Shown here in pieces: positions 49,588 through 58,725 of a DNA stretch of 64,000 bases. The DNA comes from Bradyrhizobium barranii subsp. barranii (GTDB lineage: Bacteria > Pseudomonadota > Alphaproteobacteria > Rhizobiales > Xanthobacteraceae). The position numbers and the translations under genes were made by a program. Below the pieces are notes generated by a model. The model saw only the letters and a program-made list of their open reading frames with translations. It was not told the DNA's origin and searched no databases. Each line of letters begins with the position of its first letter. Position 1 is the stretch's first letter. The DNA is taken from positions 9,965,501 through 10,029,500 of the forward strand of contig NZ_CP086136.1 of the NCBI RefSeq assembly GCF_017565645.3, read 5' to 3'.

Positions 49588-51363
49588 CTAATTGCCTTCT
49601 GGCACGCCTGCCAAGCCTAGGCCCTCGTAGATGCGCTCGCGCTGGGCCAGGAAGGTCGGGTTTTCACTGCGCCGCTCGTGGCGAAATCTGGCGACAGTAA
49701 AGTTCGGGTCCAGCTGGAGGCCGACATTCCGCGCCTCTTGCGCCTCAGTTGCGCGGCCGCTCAGCGCTGAGGCCGCGGCCAGGAAGAAATAGGGCATGGC
49801 AACGTTCGGATTTATTCCGACTGATCTACGCAGCCGGTCCAGGGCTGATTCGAGCCGGCCGAGGAACAGGTCGGCGATCCCGAGCAGGGCGTACCAGCGA
49901 TCCAGTCCGGGATCGCGCGGGCTCAGCCGGATTGCGTTTGTGAGATCGGGTTCTGCCTCTTCAGCGCGCCCGAGTAGCACCTTCATGAAGCCTGCGTCCG
50001 CGTGGGCCCAAGCCAGATTACGATCCAGCGTGATAGCGAACTCAAGTTCGCGCAGCGATCGTTCCGTCGCACCCGAGACATGCAGGAGATTGGCGTGGAC
50101 AAAATGGGCTAACGCGTTGCCAGGGGCAAGCGTCAGTGCCTCGCTGATGGCCGTCTGGGCGATACGTAGCTGTTCGTCCCGATTGGTCGAGGCGAAGGTG
50201 CGAAGGTCGTTACCGTGATAGAAGGCGAGACCGACCAACGCCTCAACATTGCGATCATCCAACCGGAGCGCAGCGTCGAACAGGTCACACGCCGCGCGGT
50301 CGCGGCGCAGCGACAAGGGTTGGTTGAGGATTGCCCAGCCACGCATGGCCAGGTCCACGGCATCCATGTTGTTCGGCCGTTCGCGCTCCGCCCGGCGGCC
50401 CTCTGCGGCGACGAGCTCGATGCCCACCGTCCGGGCCAGGCGCGTGGTGATCTCGTCCTGCATGTCGAAGATGTCGGCGCGCGGCTTGTCGAAACGCTCG
50501 GCCCAGAGGTGTGCACCGGTTTCAGTGTCGATGAGCTGAGCGTTGACGCGAATGCGGTCGCCGCCACCCTGCACGCTGCCTTCCATCACGTAGCGCACAC
50601 CAAGTTCGCGCCCGATCACGCGGACGTCCGCTGGCTTGCTCTTGAAGGTGAAGGCAGTGTTGCGAGCTATGACGAAGGCGCCAGGAATACGCGACAGGTC
50701 GGTTGTGAGGCTTTCAGTGACACCGTCGACGAAGTAGTCCTGCTCGCTGTTACCGTCGAGGTTGACGAAGGGCAGGACAACGATGGAGAGCCGCGGTGCG
50801 ACGGTCGTGTGCGGCGCCGCTGCTGCGGGGTGCGCGGGTGAAATCGCATAGATCTGCACCGGCTCGGCGATGTTCTTCAACTGCTGCTGACCGCGATCTT
50901 GCGCAGCGATATCGATTTTGCCACGCACCTGGTCATATGCCGCGCTAGACAGGCAAATACCGCCAGGCTCGGCAATGCCCTCCAATCGCGCCGCCACATT
51001 GACGCCGTCGCCCATGAGGTCGCCATCATCCTCCACGACCACGTCACCGAGATTGATGCCGACGCGGAACTCGATGCGCTTATCCTGTCCGAGGCCAGAA
51101 TTGCTCTCGGCCATGGCCCGTTGCATATCGATCGCTGAACGAACTGCGTCCACAACCGAGGCGAACTCGGCCAGCAAGCCATCTCCAGTCGTCTTGACGA
51201 TGCGCCCGCGATGGGTGGCGATCACAGGATCGATCAGGTCCTTGCGGATGGCCCGGAGGCGCTCGAGCGTGCCTTCCTCGTCAGTTCCCACAAGCCGACT
51301 GTAGCCGACTGCATCGGCTGTGAGGATCGTCGTCAGCCGTCGGTTTGGCCGCTCGATCGCCAA
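49588..51363 (-). CDS. Adenylate/guanylate cyclase with TPR repeats
   Basis: 591 aa. Class III nucleotide cyclase domain residues 1-175: LTTILTADAVGYSRLVGTDE with the first metal Asp, TTGDGLLAEFASVVDAVRSA with the second, and VGINLGDVVVEDDGDLMGDG; then a linker, a TolB-like or OMP-assembly-like region (LSIVVLPFVNLDGNSEQDYF ... VEGVTESLTTDLSRI-type) and TPR repeats to the end. Makes cAMP or cGMP and presumably binds partners through the TPRs. The start is TTG at 51361-51363 with AGGAGG just upstream; the frame extends to 51417 but without a ribosome site. Such cyclases are numerous in Bradyrhizobium. Confidence 0.9.
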   Translation of the reverse strand: MAIERPNRRLTTILTADAVGYSRLVGTDEEGTLERLRAIRKDLIDPVIATHRGRIVKTTGDGLLAEFASVVDAVRSAIDMQRAMAESNSGLGQDKRIEFRVGINLGDVVVEDDGDLMGDGVNVAARLEGIAEPGGICLSSAAYDQVRGKIDIAAQDRGQQQLKNIAEPVQIYAISPAHPAAAAPHTTVAPRLSIVVLPFVNLDGNSEQDYFVDGVTESLTTDLSRIPGAFVIARNTAFTFKSKPADVRVIGRELGVRYVMEGSVQGGGDRIRVNAQLIDTETGAHLWAERFDKPRADIFDMQDEITTRLARTVGIELVAAEGRRAERERPNNMDAVDLAMRGWAILNQPLSLRRDRAACDLFDAALRLDDRNVEALVGLAFYHGNDLRTFASTNRDEQLRIAQTAISEALTLAPGNALAHFVHANLLHVSGATERSLRELEFAITLDRNLAWAHADAGFMKVLLGRAEEAEPDLTNAIRLSPRDPGLDRWYALLGIADLFLGRLESALDRLRRSVGINPNVAMPYFFLAAASALSGRATEAQEARNVGLQLDPNFTVARFRHERRSENPTFLAQRERIYEGLGLAGVPEGN

Positions 51364-51458
51364 ATCTCCCTCCTGGCTCAGTCGGGGCCAGTCTAAGCAT
51401 TTGGTTGCAGGTGCCAAGGGATTGGACGATGAGGATCACGGTCGAAATGCCGGTTTAG

Positions 51459-51529
51459 GGCCCATGTGTGACATGCCGGCGCAGTCCGAGGATTTCCGTT
51501 CACAGGGGTAGGCCGGAAGAGAGCAGCAC
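51459..51529. repeat. Dispersed repeat family 1, copy A
   Basis: Shares GGCCCATGTG-type start, GTGACATGCC, CAGTC and GATTTCCGTT then CCGGAAGAGAG with copies B (52757-52858) and C (56971-57070). Lies in the 374-bp spacer between the cyclase and the ABC binding-protein gene, which has no gene. A TTTTGACCCAACCCGGACAT tag follows at 51640. Confidence 0.7.
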
Positions 51530-51737
51530 CGAAGCCGACATCGCACTGGCGGTTTCTGCATCTATGATGTCAGCCAATGAAGACAGCACCTGACAGAGCA
51601 GCGAGCGTCCTTCGTACATTGGAGCGCCAAACCGACGCTTTTGACCCAACCCGGACATCGCAGAGCCACCTTTGATTTTCAGTATGGCCTTTTAGACGCT
51701 AAGATGCGTTGACCTAGACTCTGGCTAGGGGGCGAAC

Positions 51738-52742
51738 ATGAGGCGGCGTGCTTTTCTCGGTGCCGTTTGTGGTGCGGTAGCATTGCCGCGGCTGGCTGCG
51801 GCGGCGGAGAGCGCCAAGAAGAATCGTCTTGCTATTTTCGTCCCGTCAGAGCCGAGCGCGGACTGGCACGAGCTTAGCGGGAAAAAATATCCTCGAGCCC
51901 TCTTCGCCGAGCTGCGACGGTTGGGACAGATCGAGGGACAAAACCTCAAAGTCGAAAGTTATGGACGAGAGCAAAACACGTCCGGCCTCGAGGCCTTGGC
52001 GACGGAAATCGTTAGCAGCAACCCGGACGTCATTCTCCTCGGTGGTCCTGGCGCACTCATCTTCAAAAAACTGACATGGCGTATTCCAATCGTAACGATA
52101 ACTGCCGACCCCGTTCGACTGAGGATTGCCGAAAGTCTGGCTCGCCCGGGCGGAAATTTTACGGGAGCCGGCATCGACGCCGGTCCATCAATTCATGGAA
52201 AGCGGATTGCACTGCTGCGCGAAATCTTTCCTTCAATATCAAAACTTGGCTTGCTCGCTCTTCACATCCAATACAGCGGGCTCGTCAAGGGTTCGCCTAT
52301 CCCCGCAGCGGCCCAGGAGGCTGGCCTACCTATCGCGGTGTCGCTATTGGATGTTGGTGCTCAAGAAAATGACTGGCGGGCAGCGGTAGAGAGCCTTTCC
52401 GGCGAAGGCGCAAATGCAGTCATGGTGGTCGACTCCCCTGAAACTTTTCAAAACAGCGCTTTGATCGCCAAGTTGCTGACCGACGCGAGACTTCCGGCGA
52501 TTTTCGCGTTCACCGAATCCGTCGAAGCCGGGGGCCTGATGGCCTACTCCTTTGATCTGGTCGAATTGTATAAGCGCGCGGCCAACAACATCGACGCAAT
52601 TTTCCGCGGAGCAAAAGCTGGCGATATTCCATTCTACCAAGTGACCAAATTCGATCTGTCCATCAACTTGAAGACGGCCAGGCAGCTGGGCCTTTCCGTC
52701 TCTCCTGCACTCTCGGCCAGTGCCGACAAGGTCATCGAGTGA
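51738..52742 (+). CDS. ABC transporter substrate-binding protein (PF04392 type)
   Basis: 334 aa, signal peptide MRRRAFLGAVCGAVALPRLA with a Tat-like RRRAFLG. Two-lobe periplasmic binding fold of the ABC_sub_bind family: IEGQNLKVESYGREQN, ATEIVSSNPDVILLGGPGAL, DLSINLKTARQLGLSVSPAL near the end, which is a standard C-terminal motif. Ligand unknown. No permease or ATPase gene is beside it, so it is an orphan as is common for this family in Bradyrhizobium. Confidence 0.88.
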   Translation: MRRRAFLGAVCGAVALPRLAAAAESAKKNRLAIFVPSEPSADWHELSGKKYPRALFAELRRLGQIEGQNLKVESYGREQNTSGLEALATEIVSSNPDVILLGGPGALIFKKLTWRIPIVTITADPVRLRIAESLARPGGNFTGAGIDAGPSIHGKRIALLREIFPSISKLGLLALHIQYSGLVKGSPIPAAAQEAGLPIAVSLLDVGAQENDWRAAVESLSGEGANAVMVVDSPETFQNSALIAKLLTDARLPAIFAFTESVEAGGLMAYSFDLVELYKRAANNIDAIFRGAKAGDIPFYQVTKFDLSINLKTARQLGLSVSPALSASADKVIE

Positions 52743-52756
52743 ACAGGTCCGGTTAT

Positions 52757-52858
52757 GGCCCGCAGGTGACATGCCCGCGCAGTCTGACGATTTCCGTTCA
52801 CAGCGGCAGACCGGAAGGGAGCGGCACGCGGCCATAGTGACGCGATTGATCCGAAGGC
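52757..52858. repeat. Dispersed repeat family 1, copy B
   Basis: From 52781 (AGTCTGACGATTTCCGTT) to 52848 it aligns without gaps to copy C at 56994-57061 with about five mismatches in 68 positions. Ends in the CGCGATTGATCCGAAGGCGA tag. Confidence 0.8.
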
Positions 52859-52915
52859 GACACGGCGAGCTTCAACTTCGGGACGTCAACCCTATTGGCC
52901 AATCATCGTTCGAGA

Positions 52916-53452
52916 TTACTGAGCCTGCTTCAAGTAGGCTTCAACCTCGCGCAGGTCGTTCTGCGGAGGAAATGACAGGAGAGCCTGAGACGGACTGCAC
53001 CACGGATAGGGAAGCGAAGATAGCCAGCGCATCACGCCATCGAGTTCGGCGCCCGATAAGACTTTCATGACTTCAATGGTGATCACCAGCCTCACCACTT
53101 TTCCGTGCTCATTGAAATCCCAGTCGTAACGTCCGCATCCAACTCGCAGTGGCTGCCCGCTGGCCTTAGCGGACATCCCCACCAACCAATGGCACTGAAA
53201 GCGCGTTCGGTCAGTCTCGGAAGGCCGGGATAGGCAGAACGTGTAGATGTTCTCGTATTCGACACCAAAACGACGCACCAAAATTTCTTCCACGGCGTTC
53301 AAGCCGGAAGCCGTGTTGGGGAACGAAATGGCGTCGGTCTTGACCACCATTTCGAGTGCAATGTCTTCAGAGAACGCCTGCCTCATCAAGAACGGTCGGT
53401 TGCCGTCCTTGGCCAAGATATAGGTTCTTACTGCTTCGGCAGGTGTGGGCAT
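52916..53452 (-). CDS. NTF2/SnoaL-like protein, unknown
   Basis: 178 aa. The layout fits an NTF2-like fold: helix MPTPAEAVRTYILAKDGNRP, AFSEDIALEMVV, VEEILVRRFGVEYENIYTFC, strand YDWDFNEHGKVVRLVITIEV near residue 130. No catalytic motif can be assigned. Flanked by family 1 and family 2 repeats; isolated on the minus strand. Confidence 0.65.
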   Translation of the reverse strand: MPTPAEAVRTYILAKDGNRPFLMRQAFSEDIALEMVVKTDAISFPNTASGLNAVEEILVRRFGVEYENIYTFCLSRPSETDRTRFQCHWLVGMSAKASGQPLRVGCGRYDWDFNEHGKVVRLVITIEVMKVLSGAELDGVMRWLSSLPYPWCSPSQALLSFPPQNDLREVEAYLKQAQ

Positions 53453-53506
53453 GGTGCCTCAGGCTAGCACATTCAGGCTACAAACGGGAATGTCCGCCTC
53501 TCGCCC

Positions 53507-53607
53507 ATCAGCGAAGTGGCGACACCTTTCATTGAGGCTCGCTTCGTGGGGTAGAGCGGAATGACTTTGCTCACTCTGCGTTCTCCGCATTTTGACCCCA
53601 AGCAGAC
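53507..53607. repeat. Dispersed repeat family 2, copy 1
   Basis: 101 bp aligning without gaps to 56248-56348 with about nine mismatches (counted by eye). Begins ATCAGCGAAGTGGCGACACC and ends with the GACCC-type tag TTTTGACCCCAAGCAGAC. Confidence 0.85.
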
Positions 53608-53621
53608 ATACCAAGCCCTGT

Positions 53622-53804
53622 TCATCGAGCGCACGCTTGTTTCAGAAGGCCTAGCGCCAGGATGAGAAAAACCGGGACGATAACTACAAAGGAAAGAAAC
53701 GCCGTCAGGCTTTTATGCCAAAACAAAAAGCACGTTGCCGCGACGATGACGGTTATCGTTAGGGTCGAGCCAACCAAGGCCAAGGTCTGTTTCGTACGCT
53801 TCAT
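53622..53804 (-). CDS. Small two-helix membrane protein, unknown
   Basis: 60 aa from the ATG at 53804 (MKRTKQTLALVGSTLTITVI): two hydrophobic segments separated by FWHKSLT. An ATG at 53864 would add 20 residues. No clear ribosome site and no family match; kept because of the clean positive-inside membrane pattern. Confidence 0.35.
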   Translation of the reverse strand: MKRTKQTLALVGSTLTITVIVAATCFLFWHKSLTAFLSFVVIVPVFLILALGLLKQACAR

Positions 53805-54028
53805 AGAGGCCCCAAATACGAAGACACGTGTCAGCTGCACTAACAAGCCCCAAGGCCAGCCCAATTGCCAGTGCCACAGAGTCCGCTTATGGGATGTCTC
53901 AATTGGGTGTTGACGTGGTGAATTGCGAGTGCGAGGTGCGTGTCGGTGGACTCAACGCCGCCGAAGCAGATGACTCCGCAATCGTTGAAGCGGTGGGGAT
54001 TGGTGCAGTCATCCGCCCAGGGACCTGG

Positions 54029-54874
54029 TTACGTGCCAGTCGTCACAATGCAGTTGATCACAGACGGGTAATCACTTTGCTCCTGTAAGCGAATAAATTC
54101 TTTGATTGCGCGATAACACGTCGGCATCGACGCACTTCCACCCATGCTTTGGTTCGCCCAACGATCCAACATGACATGCGTCTTGACGATTTCTGCGTTC
54201 GCCGCGCGCAGGATTCCGATGGAAGGCGCAGCCGTTTCAAACAGATACTTGTGGAAGCTGATCACGAAAGTATCGCTTCTCGGCATCCCGTCGCCATACG
54301 GAAGAAGGTCCACATCCCGCACAGTCTTTATATTTTTATAGAGCCACTGCGAATCGATCAACGCTTTCCCAATCCCTCTTCCCTCAACGCCAAGCGGAGC
54401 AACCCACTCGGGGCCCGGGGCTATGGTGGACCAAAAGATCACGCGATCATCACGGCGGTTCTCCATCGCCTTGAGCATGCAGAGGAATCGTTCCTTTTGT
54501 GGATCGGTCGAATGCTCCACCTCGTACTGGAGCTTCTTGAGTTTGTCGGGCCAGGGTATGGGTTTAGGTGGGGGCGGAGGCGGCACAGCGGGAAGATAGA
54601 TTTTGCGCAGCTTCGGGTCAGCCCCGATAAACGCGTAATTGCGCCCCCCGTCACGGCTGTGGCGGCAACCCACGAGCTCTCGCAAATACCAATTCACCTC
54701 CTCAGGAACGTGCGTTTGGAAATTGAACTCGATTAACGCCCACGCATCTATGTGCTCGCGCGCCGCAATTTTCCACCAGTCGTCCGTATCCAAGACCGGA
54801 TATTCGCGCCCGCCTTTGGGCGGCCACAAGCCGCGTTTCTGCACTGGATTAAGAGGAACTTTGATATTGACCAT
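54029..54874 (-). CDS. Unknown protein with LysM-like N-terminus
   Basis: 281 aa. Residues 28-75 (LDTDDWWKIAAREHIDAWAL, IEFNFQT, EEVNWYLRELVGC) look like a divergent LysM-type domain followed by a Trp/Arg-rich motif; a proline run (VPPPPPPKP) near residue 97 separates it from a C-terminal half with IFWSTIAPGPEW and several helices. No signal peptide, so the peptidoglycan link is uncertain. In the lower-GC part of the accessory region. Confidence 0.6.
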   Translation of the reverse strand: MVNIKVPLNPVQKRGLWPPKGGREYPVLDTDDWWKIAAREHIDAWALIEFNFQTHVPEEVNWYLRELVGCRHSRDGGRNYAFIGADPKLRKIYLPAVPPPPPPKPIPWPDKLKKLQYEVEHSTDPQKERFLCMLKAMENRRDDRVIFWSTIAPGPEWVAPLGVEGRGIGKALIDSQWLYKNIKTVRDVDLLPYGDGMPRSDTFVISFHKYLFETAAPSIGILRAANAEIVKTHVMLDRWANQSMGGSASMPTCYRAIKEFIRLQEQSDYPSVINCIVTTGT

Positions 54875-55165
54875 TCAACGCCTCCCGCACAGTCCGAACC
54901 GCAGCGCGAATACGCACCGGCCACGGCGGCGAAGGAAATGAAGTTTCGCCGGCAACATCGGAATGGCAACACGTCGGCGACGCGCCCGATATGAACTATC
55001 TCACATTTGTTCTGGCGCCAGCCGCTCGCGGACAATGTCACCCCTTGGCCCATCGCGCCACTTTCCGCGCGGCGAGAGAACTTCCGAAGCTGGTGCCAGA
55101 CCGGAAGTCGTCGGCTAAAGGTCCAGGCTGGTGCTTCTGACCCAAAGCGGAAAATCAATGCGCTA

Positions 55166-56056
55166 TCACCTTACCTCGTCAGCGCGGGGCGGGAACAATA
55201 CGGGACTTTTCTCTGGCATGTCTCCTCTTCGATTTGTGGCGCAATCGAACAGCCACCGCGGTGGCAAATCCGTGAGTAGCGCCACCAAGTGACATGCAGC
55301 CTGTTCCTTTGAGACGCCCGGCGGGTAGTAGATTGAGGAGTCGCGATCGATTCCGGCATAGAACTGAGCCCGTTTAGCGATGATTTCGCGCTTCTTCTCG
55401 TCCGCGAGCTTGAAGCACAAATCTATCAGCCCCTCGTCTGCCGTGCCTCGCGCCAAATCGGTTGAGAACGCCTTTTGAACGGCCTCGATGGCCAAGGATC
55501 TCTTTTCCTCATCGACCGCTTCCTTCTTACGCTTGATCCACGTCCTCGCGCACCAGGTCGCAATGACTGCGAGCCCAAAAGCAGCCAGCGTAGCCAATAC
55601 CGAGGCCTCCGGAGCCAGCCAGGCCGACAACGATGCCAAGACCAGGAAAAGCCAAACAGCGATGGACGCAAGGTAAATCGTGCCGACACCTACTCGGTGG
55701 TCGACTTTCCATGGGATGCCGAAAAGACGAAACTTGAGCGACGCGCGCGGGCGGTTGGCAAATGCTCCATCCGCGAGACCAAGGCTTCGTTCAATGTATG
55801 CGGCACGTCTCACGAGTTCATCATACAACTCGTCATTTCTCGTATTGTAGGTCACGAGCCCGATCGTTGCGATCAGGCCAAACAACGAGAACACAAAGCT
55901 CCGGCCATCAATGTGGTCGACTTTGAGCGCAATGGCTACGGCGGTCGCGATCGGCAGCAGACCCAACAACTTGAACCGGATGTCGGTCAGCGTCCGAAAG
56001 TTGCTGCAGACCTCGCCGTATTCCGTGGAAAGTGCGTTTCGACGATCTTGGTCCAT
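55166..56056 (-). CDS. Four-helix membrane protein, unknown
   Basis: 296 aa. Opens MDQDRRNALSTEYGEVCSNF followed by RTLTDIRFKLLGLLPIATAV, two membrane helices, a cytoplasmic stretch YNTRNDELYDELVRRAAYIE, two more helices around residues 125-170, and a charged C-terminal domain of ~120 residues (KKEAVDEEKRSLAIEAVQKA). The double two-helix layout resembles small sensor or effector membrane proteins, but no family can be named. Confidence 0.6.
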   Translation of the reverse strand: MDQDRRNALSTEYGEVCSNFRTLTDIRFKLLGLLPIATAVAIALKVDHIDGRSFVFSLFGLIATIGLVTYNTRNDELYDELVRRAAYIERSLGLADGAFANRPRASLKFRLFGIPWKVDHRVGVGTIYLASIAVWLFLVLASLSAWLAPEASVLATLAAFGLAVIATWCARTWIKRKKEAVDEEKRSLAIEAVQKAFSTDLARGTADEGLIDLCFKLADEKKREIIAKRAQFYAGIDRDSSIYYPPGVSKEQAACHLVALLTDLPPRWLFDCATNRRGDMPEKSPVLFPPRADEVR

Positions 56057-56416
56057 GGCCTGCTCCGCGAAACGTCCAGTTCTTGTCGAACCGAAGTTAG
56101 TTCGTGCGCACAGTGCAGTTTAGTACGCGCGCGGGTCCACCCAATGTGCGCTAGTTCACGCTTGCGCTCCGGCATACTGAAATCCGCCCTCCCAACGACG
56201 TTGGTGAAGTTGGGTTTTCGTCTCTGATCAATGTCTGCTGCTGGCCGATCAGCGAAGTGGCGACACCTTTCATTGAGGTTCGCTTGGTGGAGTAGAGCGG
56301 ACTGACTTTGCTCGCTCTGAGTTCTTCGCATCTTGACCCAAAGCAGACCTAATCTGTTCAACTTCTCAAAATTGGATTATAGTGCCACTACAACCATTCG
56401 GTGCGCAGTGCTGTAG
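56057..56416. other. Spacer between divergent unknown genes
   Basis: 360 bp without a gene. The right half is repeat family 2 copy 2 (56248-56348); the left part (56057-56247) shows nothing recognisable. Confidence 0.5.
56248..56348. repeat. Dispersed repeat family 2, copy 2
   Basis: See copy 1 at 53507-53607: ungapped 101-bp match in the same orientation, ending in CTTGACCCAAAGCAGAC. Confidence 0.85.
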
Positions 56417-56952
56417 ATGAAATCGGTCAAGCGAAGCCTAGCTCTTGTCGCTGCGATGATGAGCGCAATCATTGTCGGTCCGCCGCGTTCCTCGGCGATG
56501 GAGAACAAGACGCCCATTGCGTATTTTTCAGAAGGCGCGCCAGACAATCTCGTAGAGGCACTGAACAATTTGTCTCCCGACGCTAGGGATGTCGTCGTTG
56601 CGAGAGTTCGCTTGCAGCAACCCGTAATATGGATGGGCGGCCGTCACTGCGAGCTTTGTACCAACGATGTATGGTTCGCCCGTCTGAGAATCACGGAGAC
56701 TCTCAAAGGCAAAGCTGAAGTCGGCCAAGTGCTCGATGTTTCCTAGGCCAGCGTAGCGAACACCGAAGGTACATCGCCATTCCCCGCACACCGGATCAAC
56801 GGGGCCGAGAGTACACGGTGGCGATCTATTCTATGGGAGATGGCATTCAGCGGCTCGCTTCATTTCCAATAAGTAAACCTCAATACGACAGATTATCCTC
56901 TGATTGGCTTGCATATGAAGGCGAGCGATCGAGGGCAGGATTTCGGGATTAG
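56417..56952 (+). pseudogene. Small exported protein gene with a frameshift
   Basis: Begins MKSVKRSLALVAAMMSAIIV (signal peptide) and reads to a TAG at 56744-56746 (TLKGKAEVGQVLDVS). In the other frame the protein clearly continues across this point: FLGQRSEHRRYIAIPRTPDQ, then REYTVAIYSMGDGIQRL and a stop at 56950-56952. A single lost base near 56740 explains both. The full protein would be about 178 aa with a CELC pair near residue 78. Family unknown. May be a true pseudogene or a sequencing error. Confidence 0.7.
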
Positions 56953-56970
56953 GTCGTGGGTCCGCTTCTG

Positions 56971-57070
56971 GCCCATGTGAGACGTGCCGGTGCAGTCTGA
57001 CGATTTCCGTTCGCAGAGGTAGACCGGAAGAGATCGGCACGCGGCCATAGTGACGCGATTGACCCACAAC
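56971..57070. repeat. Dispersed repeat family 1, copy C
   Basis: Matches copy B at 52757-52858 (see there) and, in its first part, copy A. Ends with GATTGACCCACAACGGAAG, directly before the NdvC-like gene's stop codon. Confidence 0.8.
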
Positions 57071-57093
57071 GGAAGTCGGCTGGCCAGGTTTTC

Positions 57094-58725
57094 TCAAGCG
57101 CGCGCCCGCCACAACGTAACCGCAAGCAGGATATAGGCCGCACAAGTCCACAGCGACTGCCAATTGTCCGGTCCTTCGCTAAGCGCCGCATAGATGGCTG
57201 CCACCAGGAATACAACGGCAAACATCGCTTCCGCCATGGGGCGGATTCCCTTCTTCGGGCGATTGAGCAGCGTCATCGCCGCAAAAGGGACCGCCGCCAT
57301 AGTGAGGGCCGCAAAGGGAAAATCCTTTTCGCGCGGGTCAAACACCAGGCCCAGCGCCGTCTCCGTGCCGATCACGATGGTTACGATCAAGATCAATCCG
57401 TGCATGATCGCCAGTCCCGATGGGATCCGGTAGTCCACCGGACCCAGCAATTCCAAAAATGTGGGCGGTGCGCGCCCGGACATCAGGGCGTTGGCGCCGA
57501 ACAGCGGCGAGGCAGTTGCCGCCACCAGAAGTGCGCCCCACAGAAGCCAGCTGCCCGCGCCGTAGCTTTCATAGAACATCTTTTGAGCGGCCACCCCAAA
57601 CAAGACTCCGGCGGTGGTTGCCGATATTCCGACCGCAAACCATGAGATGAGCCGGGGCTGCGAGGGCTTCCGGCGCGAGGTCAGCCATGCAGCGCCAAAC
57701 ACCAGGATCGCCAGCGCCATCCCGCTGCTCATTTGCAGTTTCCAGAGCGGATAATTGCTGACGGGGATGCCGGGCGGATATTTCAGCGAGCGCTGCGCGG
57801 AATCGAATAAGCCCCACGATCCGCCGACGGTGCCCTCGAACTCATGCTTCCACAATTCATCATACGCCTCGAACAGGTTGACGCGGAAATTCTCGCGCCG
57901 GGCAAGATCGAGGACCTCCGAGATCACCCGCGCCTGATTGGTGCGCGATGGTAGCGCCGACTCGCGCATCCGCCCTTCGCTCGGCCAACCTGTTTCTCCA
58001 ATCAGGATTTCCTTGCCCGGAAACGCCGACGCCACCTGCTTTCGGACGGCGTCGACGTGAGCAGCGGCAGATTTCGCCGCGACCGGGACATTTTCCCAAT
58101 ATGGCAGGATATGAAGGGTGACGAAATCGACGGCGTCACCGAGTTCCCGATAGCGCAGCCAGTACTCCCAGACGTCGGAATAGGTGACGGGGACCGGCAC
58201 CTGTGCCTTGACCGAGCGGATCAAGGCAGCAAGATCGGAAGGTGTCATCTTCCGATGCAACAGAACCTCATTGCCGACCACGAGTGCGGTGATGGTTTCC
58301 GGATATTGCCGGGCGAGGCGTATGCCCGTGGATATCTGCGTCGCGCTCTTCCGTCGGTCCCTATCGAGCCAAATTCCCTGAATGACTTTCAGCCCCACCT
58401 TGGACGCAAGTTCGGGGATCTGATCGAGACCAAGATCAGTCGCATAGGTACGAATACAGTCGGTTATTTTGGCAAGCTGGGCGAGATCTTCCGCGATCTG
58501 GTCCCGCGGCACTGGTGTCGGCGACTCCGACGTTTGGTTGTTGCGGAAGGGCGCGTAGGATATGCATTGCAGCTTGGCATTCGAATCGATCGGCGCGCGC
58601 GCCAGGTTGATCGGTGTGGCCAGCCACCACCACACCGCGGCGATCGCCCCCAGGGATATGATGAGAAGCGCCAGAGGCGTGCGGGGCGAAATAGTTGACC
58701 CTCCAACGTAGAGATCGTCGGTCAA
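57094..58725 (-). CDS. ndvC: NdvC-like GH17 beta-glucan membrane protein
   Basis: 543 aa. One N-terminal membrane helix, a GH17 domain from about residue 50 to 340 (LQCISYAPFRNNQTSESP; acid/base Glu in VVGNEVLLHRKM; nucleophile Glu in ILIGETGWPSEGRMRES), and a C-terminal block of about seven membrane helices. Length and layout fit NdvC of Bradyrhizobium japonicum, needed for beta-1,6 links in the cyclic beta-1,3/1,6-glucan that matters in osmoadaptation and nodulation. The partner ndvB is not in the window, so this may be a paralogue. Confidence 0.8.
   Translation of the reverse strand: MTDDLYVGGSTISPRTPLALLIISLGAIAAVWWWLATPINLARAPIDSNAKLQCISYAPFRNNQTSESPTPVPRDQIAEDLAQLAKITDCIRTYATDLGLDQIPELASKVGLKVIQGIWLDRDRRKSATQISTGIRLARQYPETITALVVGNEVLLHRKMTPSDLAALIRSVKAQVPVPVTYSDVWEYWLRYRELGDAVDFVTLHILPYWENVPVAAKSAAAHVDAVRKQVASAFPGKEILIGETGWPSEGRMRESALPSRTNQARVISEVLDLARRENFRVNLFEAYDELWKHEFEGTVGGSWGLFDSAQRSLKYPPGIPVSNYPLWKLQMSSGMALAILVFGAAWLTSRRKPSQPRLISWFAVGISATTAGVLFGVAAQKMFYESYGAGSWLLWGALLVAATASPLFGANALMSGRAPPTFLELLGPVDYRIPSGLAIMHGLILIVTIVIGTETALGLVFDPREKDFPFAALTMAAVPFAAMTLLNRPKKGIRPMAEAMFAVVFLVAAIYAALSEGPDNWQSLWTCAAYILLAVTLWRARA

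Noticed and set aside
53836..54088. Possible plus-strand ORF near 53.9 kb
   Set aside because: Weak start, no family and overlaps the 3' end of the 54029-54874 gene; composition looks non-coding.
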